DNA of 64,000 nucleotides from Clostridiaceae bacterium (lineage in GTDB: Bacteria > Bacillota_I > Bacilli_A > Erysipelotrichales > Coprobacillaceae). The notes beneath the pieces are model-generated. The model was not told where the DNA came from. It did not search any database and saw nothing but the letters and a program-made list of their open reading frames with translations. Positions 52,392-60,913 of the stretch are shown here, piece after piece. The position numbers were made by a program, and so were the translations under genes. The stretch is taken from positions 1 through 64,000 of the forward strand of contig CABJAS010000001.1 of assembly GCA_902363625.1 (NCBI GenBank), given 5' to 3'. How positions within the stretch are numbered: position 1 is the stretch's first letter; every line of letters begins with the position of its first letter.

Positions 52392-52486
52392 TATAATTAT
52401 ACAAGAGTTAGAATAAACTAACATAAAAGGACGCAAGTCCTTAAAATATTAATTAAAATGTTAGATTGTTATAACAATTAGGAGGG
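52392..52486 (+). promoter_or_regulatory. promoter and structured 5' leader of the DUF454-CydDC-like operon
   Basis: A TATAAT box (52392-52397) with a TTGCTT -35 about 18 bp upstream starts a leader of about 85 bases. It holds GTTAG/CTAAC (52407-52422), AAGGAC-GCAA-GTCCTT with a GNRA tetraloop (52427-52442), ATGTTAG (52458-52464) able to re-pair with CTAACAT (52418-52424), and a perfect 14-bp palindrome ATTGTTATAACAAT (52465-52478) just before the AGGAGGG site. Two alternative folds are therefore possible. It does not match a riboswitch class I know. Confidence 0.55.
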
Positions 52487-52490
52487 AACT

Positions 52491-52886
52491 ATGAATCATC
52501 GAATATTACGTATTATGTGTTTAGGACTAGGTATTTTATTTTTAGTGATTGGATGTATCGGCGTTGTTTTGCCTGTCTTGCCAACCACGCCATTTTTACT
52601 GCTGGCTTCTTTTTTCTTTGCGAGGGGATCTGATAAGTTTCATCAATGGCTGATTCATACGAAACTTTATCAAAATCATATTCATGAATTTGTCACAACC
52701 AAGGCTATGACTTTAAAAACAAAACTAACAATCCTATTGCCGGCTTCATCCATGATGATTCTTGCAATCTTTATCTGTCCGGTGATCTACGGACAACTAT
52801 TTATCGTTTTTTTAATCTTCTTTAAATACTATTATTTCTTTTTTAGAATCAAAACTATTACACCACAGCTGGAGGGAGAATCATGA
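52491..52886 (+). CDS. DUF454 (YbaN-type) inner-membrane protein
   Basis: A 131-residue membrane protein with the DUF454 signature GVVLPVLPTTPFLLLASFFFA (shown in part; about 25-43) followed by RGSDKFHQWLI. Three predicted helices: about 8-27, 30-45 and a long C-terminal pair at 80-118. YbaN-type proteins have no established function. First gene of an operon with a PF11756-type protein and a CydDC-like ABC exporter; it overlaps the next gene by 4 bp. Confidence 0.88.
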   Translation: MNHRILRIMCLGLGILFLVIGCIGVVLPVLPTTPFLLLASFFFARGSDKFHQWLIHTKLYQNHIHEFVTTKAMTLKTKLTILLPASSMMILAIFICPVIYGQLFIVFLIFFKYYYFFFRIKTITPQLEGES

Positions 52887-53194
52887 ACATAGAAGCAAAA
52901 AGAGAAAAGGAAAAAGAATTGATCAAAACTTTGATTAACCTTTATTATGCACATCATGAAAATCCAAGTGAGCATCAAGATTTATTGGAATATGCGATAA
53001 GAAAAATTGATCGCTGTCCTAAAATGGAGACAAAGAGTTTTTGTAGTCAATGTGAGATTCATTGCTATGATGCCAAAAGAAGAGAACTGATTCGACAAGT
53101 TATGCGTTACAGTGGACGAAGAATGCTGTTTAAGCGACCGATACTTGTTTTAAAGCATTTTTACTATCAGAAATTAGGAGGTCAACATGATTAA
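52883..53194 (+). CDS. nitrous-oxide-stimulated-promoter family protein (PF11756-like)
   Basis: A 103-residue protein. The motif FCSQCEIHCYDAKRRELIR (about 52-70) with VMRYSGRRMLFKRP (about 74-87) is the signature of the 'nitrous oxide-stimulated promoter' family. Cysteines in CxxC-x3-C arrangement probably bind metal. It overlaps the DUF454 gene by 4 bp and the ABC gene by 8 bp. The family is often annotated from association with nitrogen-oxide-responsive expression, but no molecular role is known. Confidence 0.85.
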   Translation: MNIEAKREKEKELIKTLINLYYAHHENPSEHQDLLEYAIRKIDRCPKMETKSFCSQCEIHCYDAKRRELIRQVMRYSGRRMLFKRPILVLKHFYYQKLGGQHD

Positions 53195-54932
53195 TAAACG
53201 ATTAATGACATTGCTGGAGGGGAACTTATCCCCCATTAAAAAGACAGTGTTTTTTCAATGGCTAGGCTTGCTCGCCAATATTGTCTTTAATGGGGCGATT
53301 GCTTATGCTTTGGCAACTGCTTACAAGCAGCAATTAACATCAGCTAAACTGAGTGCTGTGATCGTGGTCATTGCAGTGATGATAAGTCTGCGATTTTATT
53401 GGAGTCAAAAAGCGATAATGGCAGGGCACAGTGCTTCTTTAGGGATTAAAAAAACATTACGTGAAAAAATTTATAATAAAATTTTAGAGTTAGGAATGCA
53501 CTATACAGATTTCTTTCCAACCAGCAAAGTCGTTCAGATGAGTATGGAAGGGGTAGAGCAATTGGAAATCTATTTCAGTAAATATTTACCACAGCTTTTT
53601 TACAGCCTGCTATCACCGATTACTTTATTTATTCTGTTTTCTTTTATCAGCTTAAAAACAGCTCTTTTACTTCTAATCTGTGTACCGCTGATTCCGATAT
53701 CAATTGTAGCTGTGCAGAAATTTGCGAAAAAACTGCTGTCACGCTATTGGGGATCATATATGCAGTTAGGCGATAGCTTTTTAGAAAATTTAAGAGGCTT
53801 GACGACATTAAAAGCCTATCAGGCAGATGAGAGAAAAACAAAACAGATGGATGAGGAAGCAGAAACATTCCGTAAAGTGACAATGAAGGTCTTAACGATG
53901 CAGCTGAATTCAATTTCGGTGATGGATTTCATTGCTTTTGGCGGCGCTGCTTTAGGCATTATCCTCGCTATTTTTGAATTCCGCAGCGGTCGTATTTCTT
54001 TAATGGGGATGCTGCTGATTATTTTGTTATCCTCTGAATTCTTTATTCCCTTGCGTCTGCTTGGATCATTTTTCCATATCGCAATGAACGGGATGAGTGC
54101 CAGTGACAATATTTTTAAAATTTTAGATCATCCGTTAGAAAAAATTGGAGAACTTGATCTTCGTCTTAAGGAGAATATTGAAATTAAAGTAGAGCATGTT
54201 TCATTTGGCTATAACGAAGAAAGGGAAGTGCTGAAAGATTTAAGTTTTACGATTCCTGCTCATTCATTTGTCAGCTTTGCAGGGATTTCGGGAAGCGGAA
54301 AAAGTACGCTTGCGAATATTTTAGCCGGACATCATCAGCGCTATTATGGCAGTATTCAGCTTAATGGAAAGGAGCTATCCAACATTAATCAAAAAAATCT
54401 TATGGCATGCATTACTGTCGTTAATAATGATGGCTATCTGTTTGCCGGAGATATTACTTATAATCTGCAAATGGGGAACACAGCGATTACCCAAGAGGAG
54501 ATGTGGGCAGCATTGCATGAAGTGAAATTAGACAGCTTTATAAAAGAACGTGGTGGGTTAAGCATGCCGGTACTGGAAAAAGGAAGCAATCTTTCCGGCG
54601 GACAGCGACAAAGACTGATTTTAGCAAGAGCCTTGCTTAAAGATTCGCCGATTTATATCTTTGATGAAGCGACATCTAATATTGATGTTGAAAGTGAAAA
54701 TGCCATTATTAAAGTGATTGAAAATTTAAGAAAACATAAAACAGTGATCATGATTTCTCATCGTTTAGATAATGCCGTTCATGCAGATCAAATCTACATG
54801 CTAAAAGGGGGAGAGATCGTCGAACACGATACCCATGCAGGCTTATATCAGTTAGACGGAGAATATGCACGTGTATATAAACAGCAGGAAGAACTGCTGA
54901 ATGTTTTAGGAGAGGAGACAGCTCATGAATAG
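53187..54932 (+). CDS. CydD-like ABC exporter subunit (ATPase-permease fusion)
   Basis: A 581-residue half-exporter with about six helices (residues 15-305) and a nucleotide-binding domain. Motifs: Walker A GISGSGKST, intact signature NLSGGQRQR, Walker B IYIFDEATSNID and switch His ISHRLDNA. The Q-loop reads TVVNNDGYLF, with Asn in place of Gln. It pairs with the next gene (8-bp overlap). CydDC exports cysteine/glutathione and supports cytochrome bd assembly; no cydAB is in the window, so the substrate is uncertain. Confidence 0.82.
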   Translation: MINKRLMTLLEGNLSPIKKTVFFQWLGLLANIVFNGAIAYALATAYKQQLTSAKLSAVIVVIAVMISLRFYWSQKAIMAGHSASLGIKKTLREKIYNKILELGMHYTDFFPTSKVVQMSMEGVEQLEIYFSKYLPQLFYSLLSPITLFILFSFISLKTALLLLICVPLIPISIVAVQKFAKKLLSRYWGSYMQLGDSFLENLRGLTTLKAYQADERKTKQMDEEAETFRKVTMKVLTMQLNSISVMDFIAFGGAALGIILAIFEFRSGRISLMGMLLIILLSSEFFIPLRLLGSFFHIAMNGMSASDNIFKILDHPLEKIGELDLRLKENIEIKVEHVSFGYNEEREVLKDLSFTIPAHSFVSFAGISGSGKSTLANILAGHHQRYYGSIQLNGKELSNINQKNLMACITVVNNDGYLFAGDITYNLQMGNTAITQEEMWAALHEVKLDSFIKERGGLSMPVLEKGSNLSGGQRQRLILARALLKDSPIYIFDEATSNIDVESENAIIKVIENLRKHKTVIMISHRLDNAVHADQIYMLKGGEIVEHDTHAGLYQLDGEYARVYKQQEELLNVLGEETAHE

Positions 54933-56586
54933 AAGTGCTTTAACAATCACGAAAAAATTAATCGGCTTAGTCTTTCCTTTATTGCATATCATGTTAATCG
55001 CTATTTTGTTTGGTGTTATCGGTTATCTGTGTGCCATCTTTATTACTATTCTGGCGGCTATGGCAGTTCTAAAAGGAATGGGGCTTGCTGTTGCTCTATC
55101 TTTTGAACATATTTTAATTCTGATTGGACTGTGTGCTTTGTTTAGAGGAATTCTGCGTTACATTGAACAGGCTTCTAACCATTATATTGCCTTTAAACTC
55201 TTAGCTTTGATCAGACATCAGGTATTCATGAAACTACGAACTCTAGCGCCGGCAAAACTAGAAGGAAGAAACAGCGGTGATTTGGTTTCCTTGATTACCA
55301 GTGATATCGAGCTATTAGAAGTATTCTATGCGCATACAATTTCTCCGATCATGATTGCTATTTTAGTTTCAGTCATTATGATTGGCTTTATCGGGCAGTA
55401 TCATTTGCTTTTAGGAATCGCTGCGGCAACAGCCTATTTAACAGTCGGAGTATTCTTGCCTATTCATTTTGGAAAAAAAGGAAAGGAAGCAGGACAGAAC
55501 TATCGTGACCGCTACGGTAAAATGAATGGTTTTATTTTAGACAGCTTACAGGGAATCAAAGAAAGTATTCAGTATGATCATGGACAGTACCGTTTGGCAG
55601 AAATGAATGAGGGGATGAAAAATATTGAACAGGATCAGACACGCTTAAAAAAATTGGAAGCAAAAAGCTATGCGACGAGTGATATTTGTGTACTGCTTTT
55701 TTCAACGATTATGATGGTCAGCGGCATCCTGCTGTATCAAGGTAATGCTATTTCCTTTGTCGGACTTGTGGTATGCAGCATTGCCATGATGTCTTCCTTT
55801 GGTCCGGTAGTCGCTTTAAGCAATCTGTCAAATAATTTGCATCACACTTTAGCAAGCGGCAATCGATTGCTGGAATTGCTTGAAGAAGAACCGAGAGTAA
55901 AAGAAATTACGGGAGAGAAGCCGATTCAATACGGAGAAATGAAGATTGAACATGTCTCTTTTGGCTATGATAATGAAATGATTATCGAAGATGCAAACCT
56001 CATTTTGCCTAAAAACAAGATTATTGGGATTCATGGTAAAAGCGGCAGCGGAAAATCTACTTTGCTTAAACTGATGATGCGTTTCTTTGAGCCTGACAGC
56101 GGTCAAATTGTTTTAAATGGACATTCTTTAAATCAAATCAATACGCATGATTTACGTGATATAGAAGCCTATGTCATTCAGGAAACTTATCTATTCAATG
56201 ATACATTAGCTAATAATATTGCCTTAGCTAATCCTGATGCAACGCTAGAAGAAATTAAGCTGGCGGCAAAAAAGGCCTCGATCGATGAATTCATTGAATC
56301 TTTGCCGGAAGGTTATATGACAAAAGCCGGAGAATTAGGAAGTCTATTATCAGAAGGGCAAAAACAGCGGATCGGCATTGCCAGAGCCTTTCTTCATCAG
56401 GCGGATATTATTTTACTGGATGAGCCTACCAGCAATCTGGATAGTTTAAATGAAGCAGTCATTTTGAAATCTTTGAAAGAGGAAAGTGAAGGAAAAACCA
56501 TCGTTTTAGTTTCACACCGTAATTCAACAATGAATATCGCCGATGAGGTGTATGAAATGAACGCTGGACACACACTTTTGCGATAA
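54925..56586 (+). CDS. CydC-like ABC exporter subunit (ATPase-permease fusion)
   Basis: A 553-residue half-exporter with six helices (about 10-300) and a nucleotide-binding domain. Motifs: Walker A GKSGSGKST, Q-loop AYVIQETYLF, Walker B IILLDEPTSNLD, switch His VSHRNSTM. The signature is LLSEGQKQR, with Glu in place of the second Gly. Combined with the partner's altered Q-loop, one of the two composite ATP sites looks degenerate and the other canonical, as in many heterodimeric exporters. Overlaps the partner gene by 8 bp. Confidence 0.82.
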   Translation: MNRSALTITKKLIGLVFPLLHIMLIAILFGVIGYLCAIFITILAAMAVLKGMGLAVALSFEHILILIGLCALFRGILRYIEQASNHYIAFKLLALIRHQVFMKLRTLAPAKLEGRNSGDLVSLITSDIELLEVFYAHTISPIMIAILVSVIMIGFIGQYHLLLGIAAATAYLTVGVFLPIHFGKKGKEAGQNYRDRYGKMNGFILDSLQGIKESIQYDHGQYRLAEMNEGMKNIEQDQTRLKKLEAKSYATSDICVLLFSTIMMVSGILLYQGNAISFVGLVVCSIAMMSSFGPVVALSNLSNNLHHTLASGNRLLELLEEEPRVKEITGEKPIQYGEMKIEHVSFGYDNEMIIEDANLILPKNKIIGIHGKSGSGKSTLLKLMMRFFEPDSGQIVLNGHSLNQINTHDLRDIEAYVIQETYLFNDTLANNIALANPDATLEEIKLAAKKASIDEFIESLPEGYMTKAGELGSLLSEGQKQRIGIARAFLHQADIILLDEPTSNLDSLNEAVILKSLKEESEGKTIVLVSHRNSTMNIADEVYEMNAGHTLLR

Positions 56587-56624
56587 GATAATCTCTGTTT
56601 TCCTTCACACAATCTTACCATATT

Positions 56625-56653
56625 TTTCAGATATACTTGAGCAGTATCTGAAA
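56625..56653 (+). promoter_or_regulatory. perfect inverted repeat TTTCAGATA-N11-TATCTGAAA before the 127-aa gene
   Basis: A nine-base dyad ending at the AAAGGA ribosome binding site of the next gene. As RNA it could mask the start region, as DNA it could be an operator. There is no T-run, so it is not a terminator. Confidence 0.5.
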
Positions 56654-56664
56654 GGAATGAAAAT

Positions 56665-57048
56665 ATGGAAAAACAAAACAAACGCTTTTCAAAATTAACG
56701 ATTTTATTTTATGTTTTAGCCATCCTTACATTTATTTACAGTATCTTTAGTATTTACAAATCGTATGAATATGTAAATGCTCTTGTAAAGGCGGGACAAT
56801 TAACGATCAGCAGCAGTATTGGGGATGTTATTCAATACTTTGTAGATAATAGCTCAGCTTATATTTTCTATGGATTCGGGTTTGGTGCATTTGGCTATCT
56901 GATCTACTTATTAAAAAATAAAGAAGCAAAAACGGACAAACCTGCTGCCGCAGAAGAATTCACTTCGATTGATGAGGAAGAAGACCTTTTAGAAGATGAA
57001 GAAGCAGATCTGACTATTGAAGCAGTGGCTGAAGAAACTGACGAATAG
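56665..57048 (+). CDS. small membrane protein with acidic C-terminus, 127 aa
   Basis: Not recognised. Two predicted helices (about 11-31 and 60-85) with an outer loop between them, then a very acidic cytoplasmic tail rich in Glu and Asp (about 93-127). AAAGGAATG precedes the ATG and partly overlaps the inverted repeat upstream. It lies between the CydDC-like operon and an RpiR gene. The stop codon is in the terminator loop. Confidence 0.65.
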   Translation: MEKQNKRFSKLTILFYVLAILTFIYSIFSIYKSYEYVNALVKAGQLTISSSIGDVIQYFVDNSSAYIFYGFGFGAFGYLIYLLKNKEAKTDKPAAAEEFTSIDEEEDLLEDEEADLTIEAVAEETDE

Positions 57049-57058
57049 TCAGTTTTTT
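57035..57058 (+). terminator. terminator of the 127-aa gene, stop codon in the loop
   Basis: AAACTGAC-GAATA-GTCAGTTT then TTT; the TAG stop (57046-57048) spans loop and stem. Confidence 0.8.
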
Positions 57059-57134
57059 ACTTTCAACAAACAATAGTTATTCTTTAAAATAAAATTGAAA
57101 TAATGTATAATAGTCTAAAAGCGGGGTGACTGTG

Positions 57135-57950
57135 ATGCAGGAAGTCGATATTATCTATAATCTATTATCTTTTATAAATACATCTAATCGGGAAGATATG
57201 AATTACACTATTGCCCTGACTGTTTTACAAAACTTAAATAAGGTACCTAGCTGCAGTGTGAATGAGCTGGCGGATATGTGTTATACTTCTATTGCGACAA
57301 TCAGTCGTTTCTGCAAATATTTTGGCTGTGAATCATTTATTCAGTTTAAGCAGGAGATTCGTGACGGGTTAGTCAAAGCGAAAGCTGAGCTGTGTTTTGA
57401 TCCGACTGAAAAAGAAGCGCTGCTTAAAGAGCCGCAGCAATTAGTCAAGAAGGTTTATGATCTTACGATTCAGTCCTTGATGATGAATGTTAATATGAAT
57501 ATTCATGAAGTGGATCGCATCTGTTCTAAAATCTATGAAGCCAAGAAGGTGCATTTTTTTGGCTATCAGTTTTCAAAAGTAGTAGCGAGTGATATTCAAA
57601 TGAAATTCATGAAGTTAGGAAAATTTATTTATTCCTTCAACAGCCGCGGTGAAGAAGATTTAAAATATCGTGTCGTAGATAAAGACAGCTTAACGATTAT
57701 TCTTTCCGTGTCGGCAAACAGTGATCAAATCAAAGAGATGATCCAAAGCCTACGAGAGAAGGGGGCTGCTTTGCTTTTGATTACCTGCAACCGGGAATCA
57801 CCGGTGTTAGATAGCGTGGATGAATATTATTTTATAGATGGATTAGAAAGTGATTTTACCGATTCATCATTATCGGGGAGTATTAATTTTTTAACGGCTT
57901 TAAATGTTGTATATATACGTTATGGAATGCTTTATCAAAAAAACGGGTAG
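57135..57950 (+). CDS. MurR/RpiR-family transcriptional regulator
   Basis: A 271-residue regulator. The HTH_6 domain (about 1-75) includes NELADMCYTSIATISRFCKY as recognition region. The SIS sugar-phosphate-binding domain (about 105-250) includes KVHFFGYQFSKVVASDIQMK and TIILSVSANSDQIKEMIQSL. RpiR proteins respond to phosphosugars. It stands 213 bp upstream of a GH4 6-phospho-beta-glucosidase in the same direction, with dyad elements between, so it probably controls that gene. The ATG at 57135 is preferred to GTG at 57126. Confidence 0.9.
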   Translation: MQEVDIIYNLLSFINTSNREDMNYTIALTVLQNLNKVPSCSVNELADMCYTSIATISRFCKYFGCESFIQFKQEIRDGLVKAKAELCFDPTEKEALLKEPQQLVKKVYDLTIQSLMMNVNMNIHEVDRICSKIYEAKKVHFFGYQFSKVVASDIQMKFMKLGKFIYSFNSRGEEDLKYRVVDKDSLTIILSVSANSDQIKEMIQSLREKGAALLLITCNRESPVLDSVDEYYFIDGLESDFTDSSLSGSINFLTALNVVYIRYGMLYQKNG

Positions 57951-57966
57951 CCGTTTTTTTGTTTTC
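57937..57966 (+). terminator. terminator of the RpiR gene, stop codon in the loop
   Basis: AAAAAACGG-GTAG-CCGTTTTTT; the TAG stop (57948-57950) is in the loop. Confidence 0.85.
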
Positions 57967-58017
57967 CTAAGCTATTCATTTCTTTTAGTAAAATAAGATG
58001 AAGTTTGTACTTATAGC

Positions 58018-58119
58018 TTGAAAACGGGGTTAAGAAACATAAATTAAAAAGTTTCATGTTCTGGTAAACGTTTTCAAATTTTGCAAAAAGATACCAATTT
58101 TTCTGTAATACGGTATACT
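58018..58119 (+). promoter_or_regulatory. GH4 control region: cre-like sites, long inverted repeat and promoter
   Basis: GGTAAACGTTTTCA (58063-58076) matches the cre consensus at 13 of 14 positions, and TGAAAACGGGGTTA (58018-58031) at 12. The two face each other as arms of an imperfect inverted repeat with AACAT and ATGTT inside. A TATACT -10 lies at 58114-58119 with a poor -35, suggesting an activated promoter. CcpA and the RpiR protein are the obvious candidates. Confidence 0.55.
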
Positions 58120-58163
58120 CCTATTGTGGACGGGGATCCAGATAATAATTAGGAGGAAGATAA

Positions 58164-59558
58164 ATGGAAAAGAAACCTGTAAAAATCGTTACAATTGGTG
58201 GAGGAAGTAGTTATACTCCAGAACTAATGGAAGGATTTATCAAACGTTACGATGAGTTACCAATCAAAGAAATTTGGTTAGTAGACTGTGAAGCTGGTAA
58301 AGAAAAATTAGAAATCGTTGGTGCAATGGCGCAACGTATGTGGGATGCAACTCCATATGGTGTTAAAGTTCATTTAACTTTAGATAGAAGAGAAGCTTTA
58401 AAAGATGCTGATTTCGTAACTACACAATTCCGTGTTGGTTTATTAGATGCACGTATCAAAGATGAAAGAATCCCATTCTCTCATGGTATGTTAGGTCAAG
58501 AAACTAATGGTGCCGGAGGTATGTTCAAAGCATTCAGAACTATTCCTGTCATCTTAGGAATCGTTGAAGATATGAAAGAATTATGCCCTAATGCATGGTT
58601 AATCAACTTCACTAATCCATCTGGAATGATCACTGAAGCAGTTATCAAACACGGTGGATGGAAAAAATGTATCGGATTATGTAACGTACCAGTAGGTGCT
58701 TTATTAAGCGAACCACCAATGTTCGGATTAACTGAAAGAGAATGTATCCATCAATTCGCTGGTTTAAACCATTTCCATTGGCATAAAGTAACTGATGCTC
58801 AAGGTAATGATTTAACAGACAAAATTATTGACAATATGTACAAAGATGTTGAAGATGGAACACCTGCAAACATCCATGATGTTAAATTCTTAAAAGATCA
58901 TTTAAAACAAGTTCAAGTTATTCCTTGTGGATACCATAGATATTACTATATGCATGATGAAATGTTAAAACATGGTATTGAAGAATTCAACACAATCGGT
59001 ACTCGTGCTCAACAAGTAAAAGTAACTGAAGCTGAATTATTCGAATTATACAAAGATCCTAACTTAAACTACAAACCAGAACAATTAACTAAACGTGGTG
59101 GAACTCACTACTCAGATGCAGCTTGTGAATGTATCAACTCTATCTACAATGATAAGAGAACTCACATGGTTGTAAGTACACAAAACAATGGTGCAATCTC
59201 TGATTTACCATATGATTCAATCGTAGAAGTTTCAGCTATCATCTCTGGTAAAGGGGCTATGCCTTTAACTTGGGGTAAATTTAATCCATCTGAAAGAGGT
59301 TGGGTACAAATCATGAAAGCTATGGAAGAATGCGTTATCGAAGCTGCAATCACTGGTAACTATGGTTTAGCTTTAGCTGCATTCGAAATGAATCCACAAG
59401 TTGAACATGGTGCAATCGCTAAAACTGTATTAGATGAATTATTAGTAGCTCATGAAAAATATTTACCACAATTCGCAGATAAAATTGCTGAATTAAAAGC
59501 AGCTGGTGTTGCTTCAAAAGATCCAGTAGTTATGGATTTAATGGTAAACGGACACTAA
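58164..59558 (+). CDS. GH4 6-phospho-beta-glucosidase, NAD- and metal-dependent
   Basis: A 464-residue family 4 glycosidase using a redox-elimination mechanism with NAD+ and Mn2+. The NAD loop is IVTIGGGSSYTPELMEG (about 8-24). The metal ligands are C173 in GLCNVPVG and H203 in FAGLNHFHW. Codons are unusually biased (TTA for Leu, ATC for Ile, TTC, AAC), unlike its neighbours, which predicts very high expression. It hydrolyses phosphorylated beta-glucosides from PTS uptake. GGAGGAAG precedes the ATG. Confidence 0.92.
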   Translation: MEKKPVKIVTIGGGSSYTPELMEGFIKRYDELPIKEIWLVDCEAGKEKLEIVGAMAQRMWDATPYGVKVHLTLDRREALKDADFVTTQFRVGLLDARIKDERIPFSHGMLGQETNGAGGMFKAFRTIPVILGIVEDMKELCPNAWLINFTNPSGMITEAVIKHGGWKKCIGLCNVPVGALLSEPPMFGLTERECIHQFAGLNHFHWHKVTDAQGNDLTDKIIDNMYKDVEDGTPANIHDVKFLKDHLKQVQVIPCGYHRYYYMHDEMLKHGIEEFNTIGTRAQQVKVTEAELFELYKDPNLNYKPEQLTKRGGTHYSDAACECINSIYNDKRTHMVVSTQNNGAISDLPYDSIVEVSAIISGKGAMPLTWGKFNPSERGWVQIMKAMEECVIEAAITGNYGLALAAFEMNPQVEHGAIAKTVLDELLVAHEKYLPQFADKIAELKAAGVASKDPVVMDLMVNGH

Positions 59559-59568
59559 TATAATGACT

Positions 59569-59597
59569 AAACCTTGCTTAGGCAAGGTTTTCTTTTA
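59569..59597 (+). terminator. terminator of the GH4 gene
   Basis: AAACCTTGC-TTAG-GCAAGGTTT followed by TCTTTT. Confidence 0.85.
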
Positions 59598-59669
59598 TCA
59601 TAAACAGCTAAATCAAAGTTGTCTTTTTTTCGATACTTATGGTATTATAAGATGAAGGTGGTGGTAGCA

Positions 59670-60053
59670 GTGACAATTAAAGAAGTAAGTGAAAGATTTG
59701 GGCTTTCCAGTGATACTTTGCGTTACTATGAAAAAATAGGCTTGCTTGATCCGGTTGAAAGAAACAGCAGTGGAATCAGAAATTATCAGGAGAAAGACTT
59801 GGCACGTATTCAGTTTTTAAAATGTATGCGTATTTCCGGTTTGAGCATTGAGATGCTGAAAAAATATATTCATCTCTTCCATGAAGGTGATCAGACCATT
59901 GCTCAGCGTAAAATGATTTTGGAGCAGCAGCGCCATGAACTGCAAAGCAAGATGCAGGAATTGCAGGATTCATTGGACCATTTAGATCATAAGATAGAGA
60001 CATATGAAACAAATTTAGTGCGATTAGAAAAAGAGATGGCATTAAAAAATTAA
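59670..60053 (+). CDS. MerR-family transcriptional regulator (no separate effector domain)
   Basis: A 127-residue regulator: MTIKEVSERFGLSSDTLRYY is the HTH, with EKIGLLDPVERNSSGIRNY as wing, then a coiled-coil dimerisation helix (about 75-125). The start is a GTG at 59670 eight bases after AAGGTGG, which gives the standard MerR N-terminus; longer in-frame starts add 6-17 poorly fitting residues. It lies 66 bp before an esterase gene. A TTGTCT-N18-TATTAT promoter upstream has a slightly long spacer. Confidence 0.87.
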   Translation: MTIKEVSERFGLSSDTLRYYEKIGLLDPVERNSSGIRNYQEKDLARIQFLKCMRISGLSIEMLKKYIHLFHEGDQTIAQRKMILEQQRHELQSKMQELQDSLDHLDHKIETYETNLVRLEKEMALKN

Positions 60054-60119
60054 ATGAGGATAGGTTTTATGCCTATCTTTTTGTTTTAATGCTATAATGA
60101 AACAAGAGGAGGAGATAAG

Positions 60120-60878
60120 ATGATCATAAAAAAAGAGGTGCTGATTACACCATTTCAATTACCCCGCTTACTGCATATTTATTTACCGAAACATTATGAA
60201 GAAAGTGATGAAAGCTATCCGGTGATGTATATGTATGACGGACATAATCTCTTTCATGACGAAGATGCTACTTATGGAAAATCATGGAAGATGGAAGAAT
60301 ATCTGGATTATATGGAAACAAAATTGATTGTTGTAGGGATTGAATGCAATCATGAAGGCAATGAGCGTTTAAATGAGTTTTGTCCTTTTGATGTTGATCA
60401 TCATCATTTTGGAAAGATCACAGGTAAAGGGGAAGCATTCATGGATTGGGTTGTAGAGGAGCTAAAGCCAATGATAGATTCGATGTATCGGACTCTTAGG
60501 GATCGTGAGCATACGGCAATCGGCGGAAGTTCAATGGGCGGCTTGATGGCACTGTATTCGGTGGCTAAATACAATGATTATTTTTCAAAGGCAGCAAGCT
60601 TATCTCCGGCGGTGAGTTTTTGCTATAAAAAGACAAAGGAAATGATCAGTCACTATCCGATTGATCCTAAAACTTGGGTATATATTGATTGGGGAAGTGA
60701 TGAATCAAGAAATAAGCAGCTGCTAACTTATGCTACCAGCCGCAATCTTGAAATTGCTCATCTTTTTGATGTTCAGGGTGCTTCTGTGTATCCGCGCATC
60801 ATCATTAACGGTAAGCATAATGAGGAGACTTGGGAACAGCAGGTTCCGATCTTTATTGATTATTTATTTGGTAAATAA
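60120..60878 (+). CDS. alpha/beta hydrolase, putative esterase (Fes/EstD-like)
   Basis: A 252-residue hydrolase of the putative-esterase family: YPVMYMYDGHNLFHDEDATY (about 33-52), nucleophile in AIGGSSMGGLMALY (about 137-150), Asp in VYIDWGSDESR and His in INGKHNEETWEQQ (about 229-241). Members act on carbohydrate or siderophore esters. GAGGAGGAG precedes the ATG. It probably belongs with the MerR regulator upstream. Confidence 0.85.
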   Translation: MIIKKEVLITPFQLPRLLHIYLPKHYEESDESYPVMYMYDGHNLFHDEDATYGKSWKMEEYLDYMETKLIVVGIECNHEGNERLNEFCPFDVDHHHFGKITGKGEAFMDWVVEELKPMIDSMYRTLRDREHTAIGGSSMGGLMALYSVAKYNDYFSKAASLSPAVSFCYKKTKEMISHYPIDPKTWVYIDWGSDESRNKQLLTYATSRNLEIAHLFDVQGASVYPRIIINGKHNEETWEQQVPIFIDYLFGK

Positions 60879-60907
60879 AAAAAACATCCGCAGATGTTTT
60901 TTTGTTT
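60875..60907. terminator. bidirectional terminator between esterase and pduL
   Basis: AAAACATC-CGCA-GATGTTTT with A- and T-runs on either side. Confidence 0.85.
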
Positions 60908-60913
60908 TTATAG

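Noticed and set aside
52404..52490. Known riboswitch (guanidine-II mini-ykkC or c-di-GMP GEMM) because of GGACGCAAGTCC.
   Set aside because: Mini-ykkC needs two ACGR-loop hairpins and GEMM needs a second receptor helix; neither is present.
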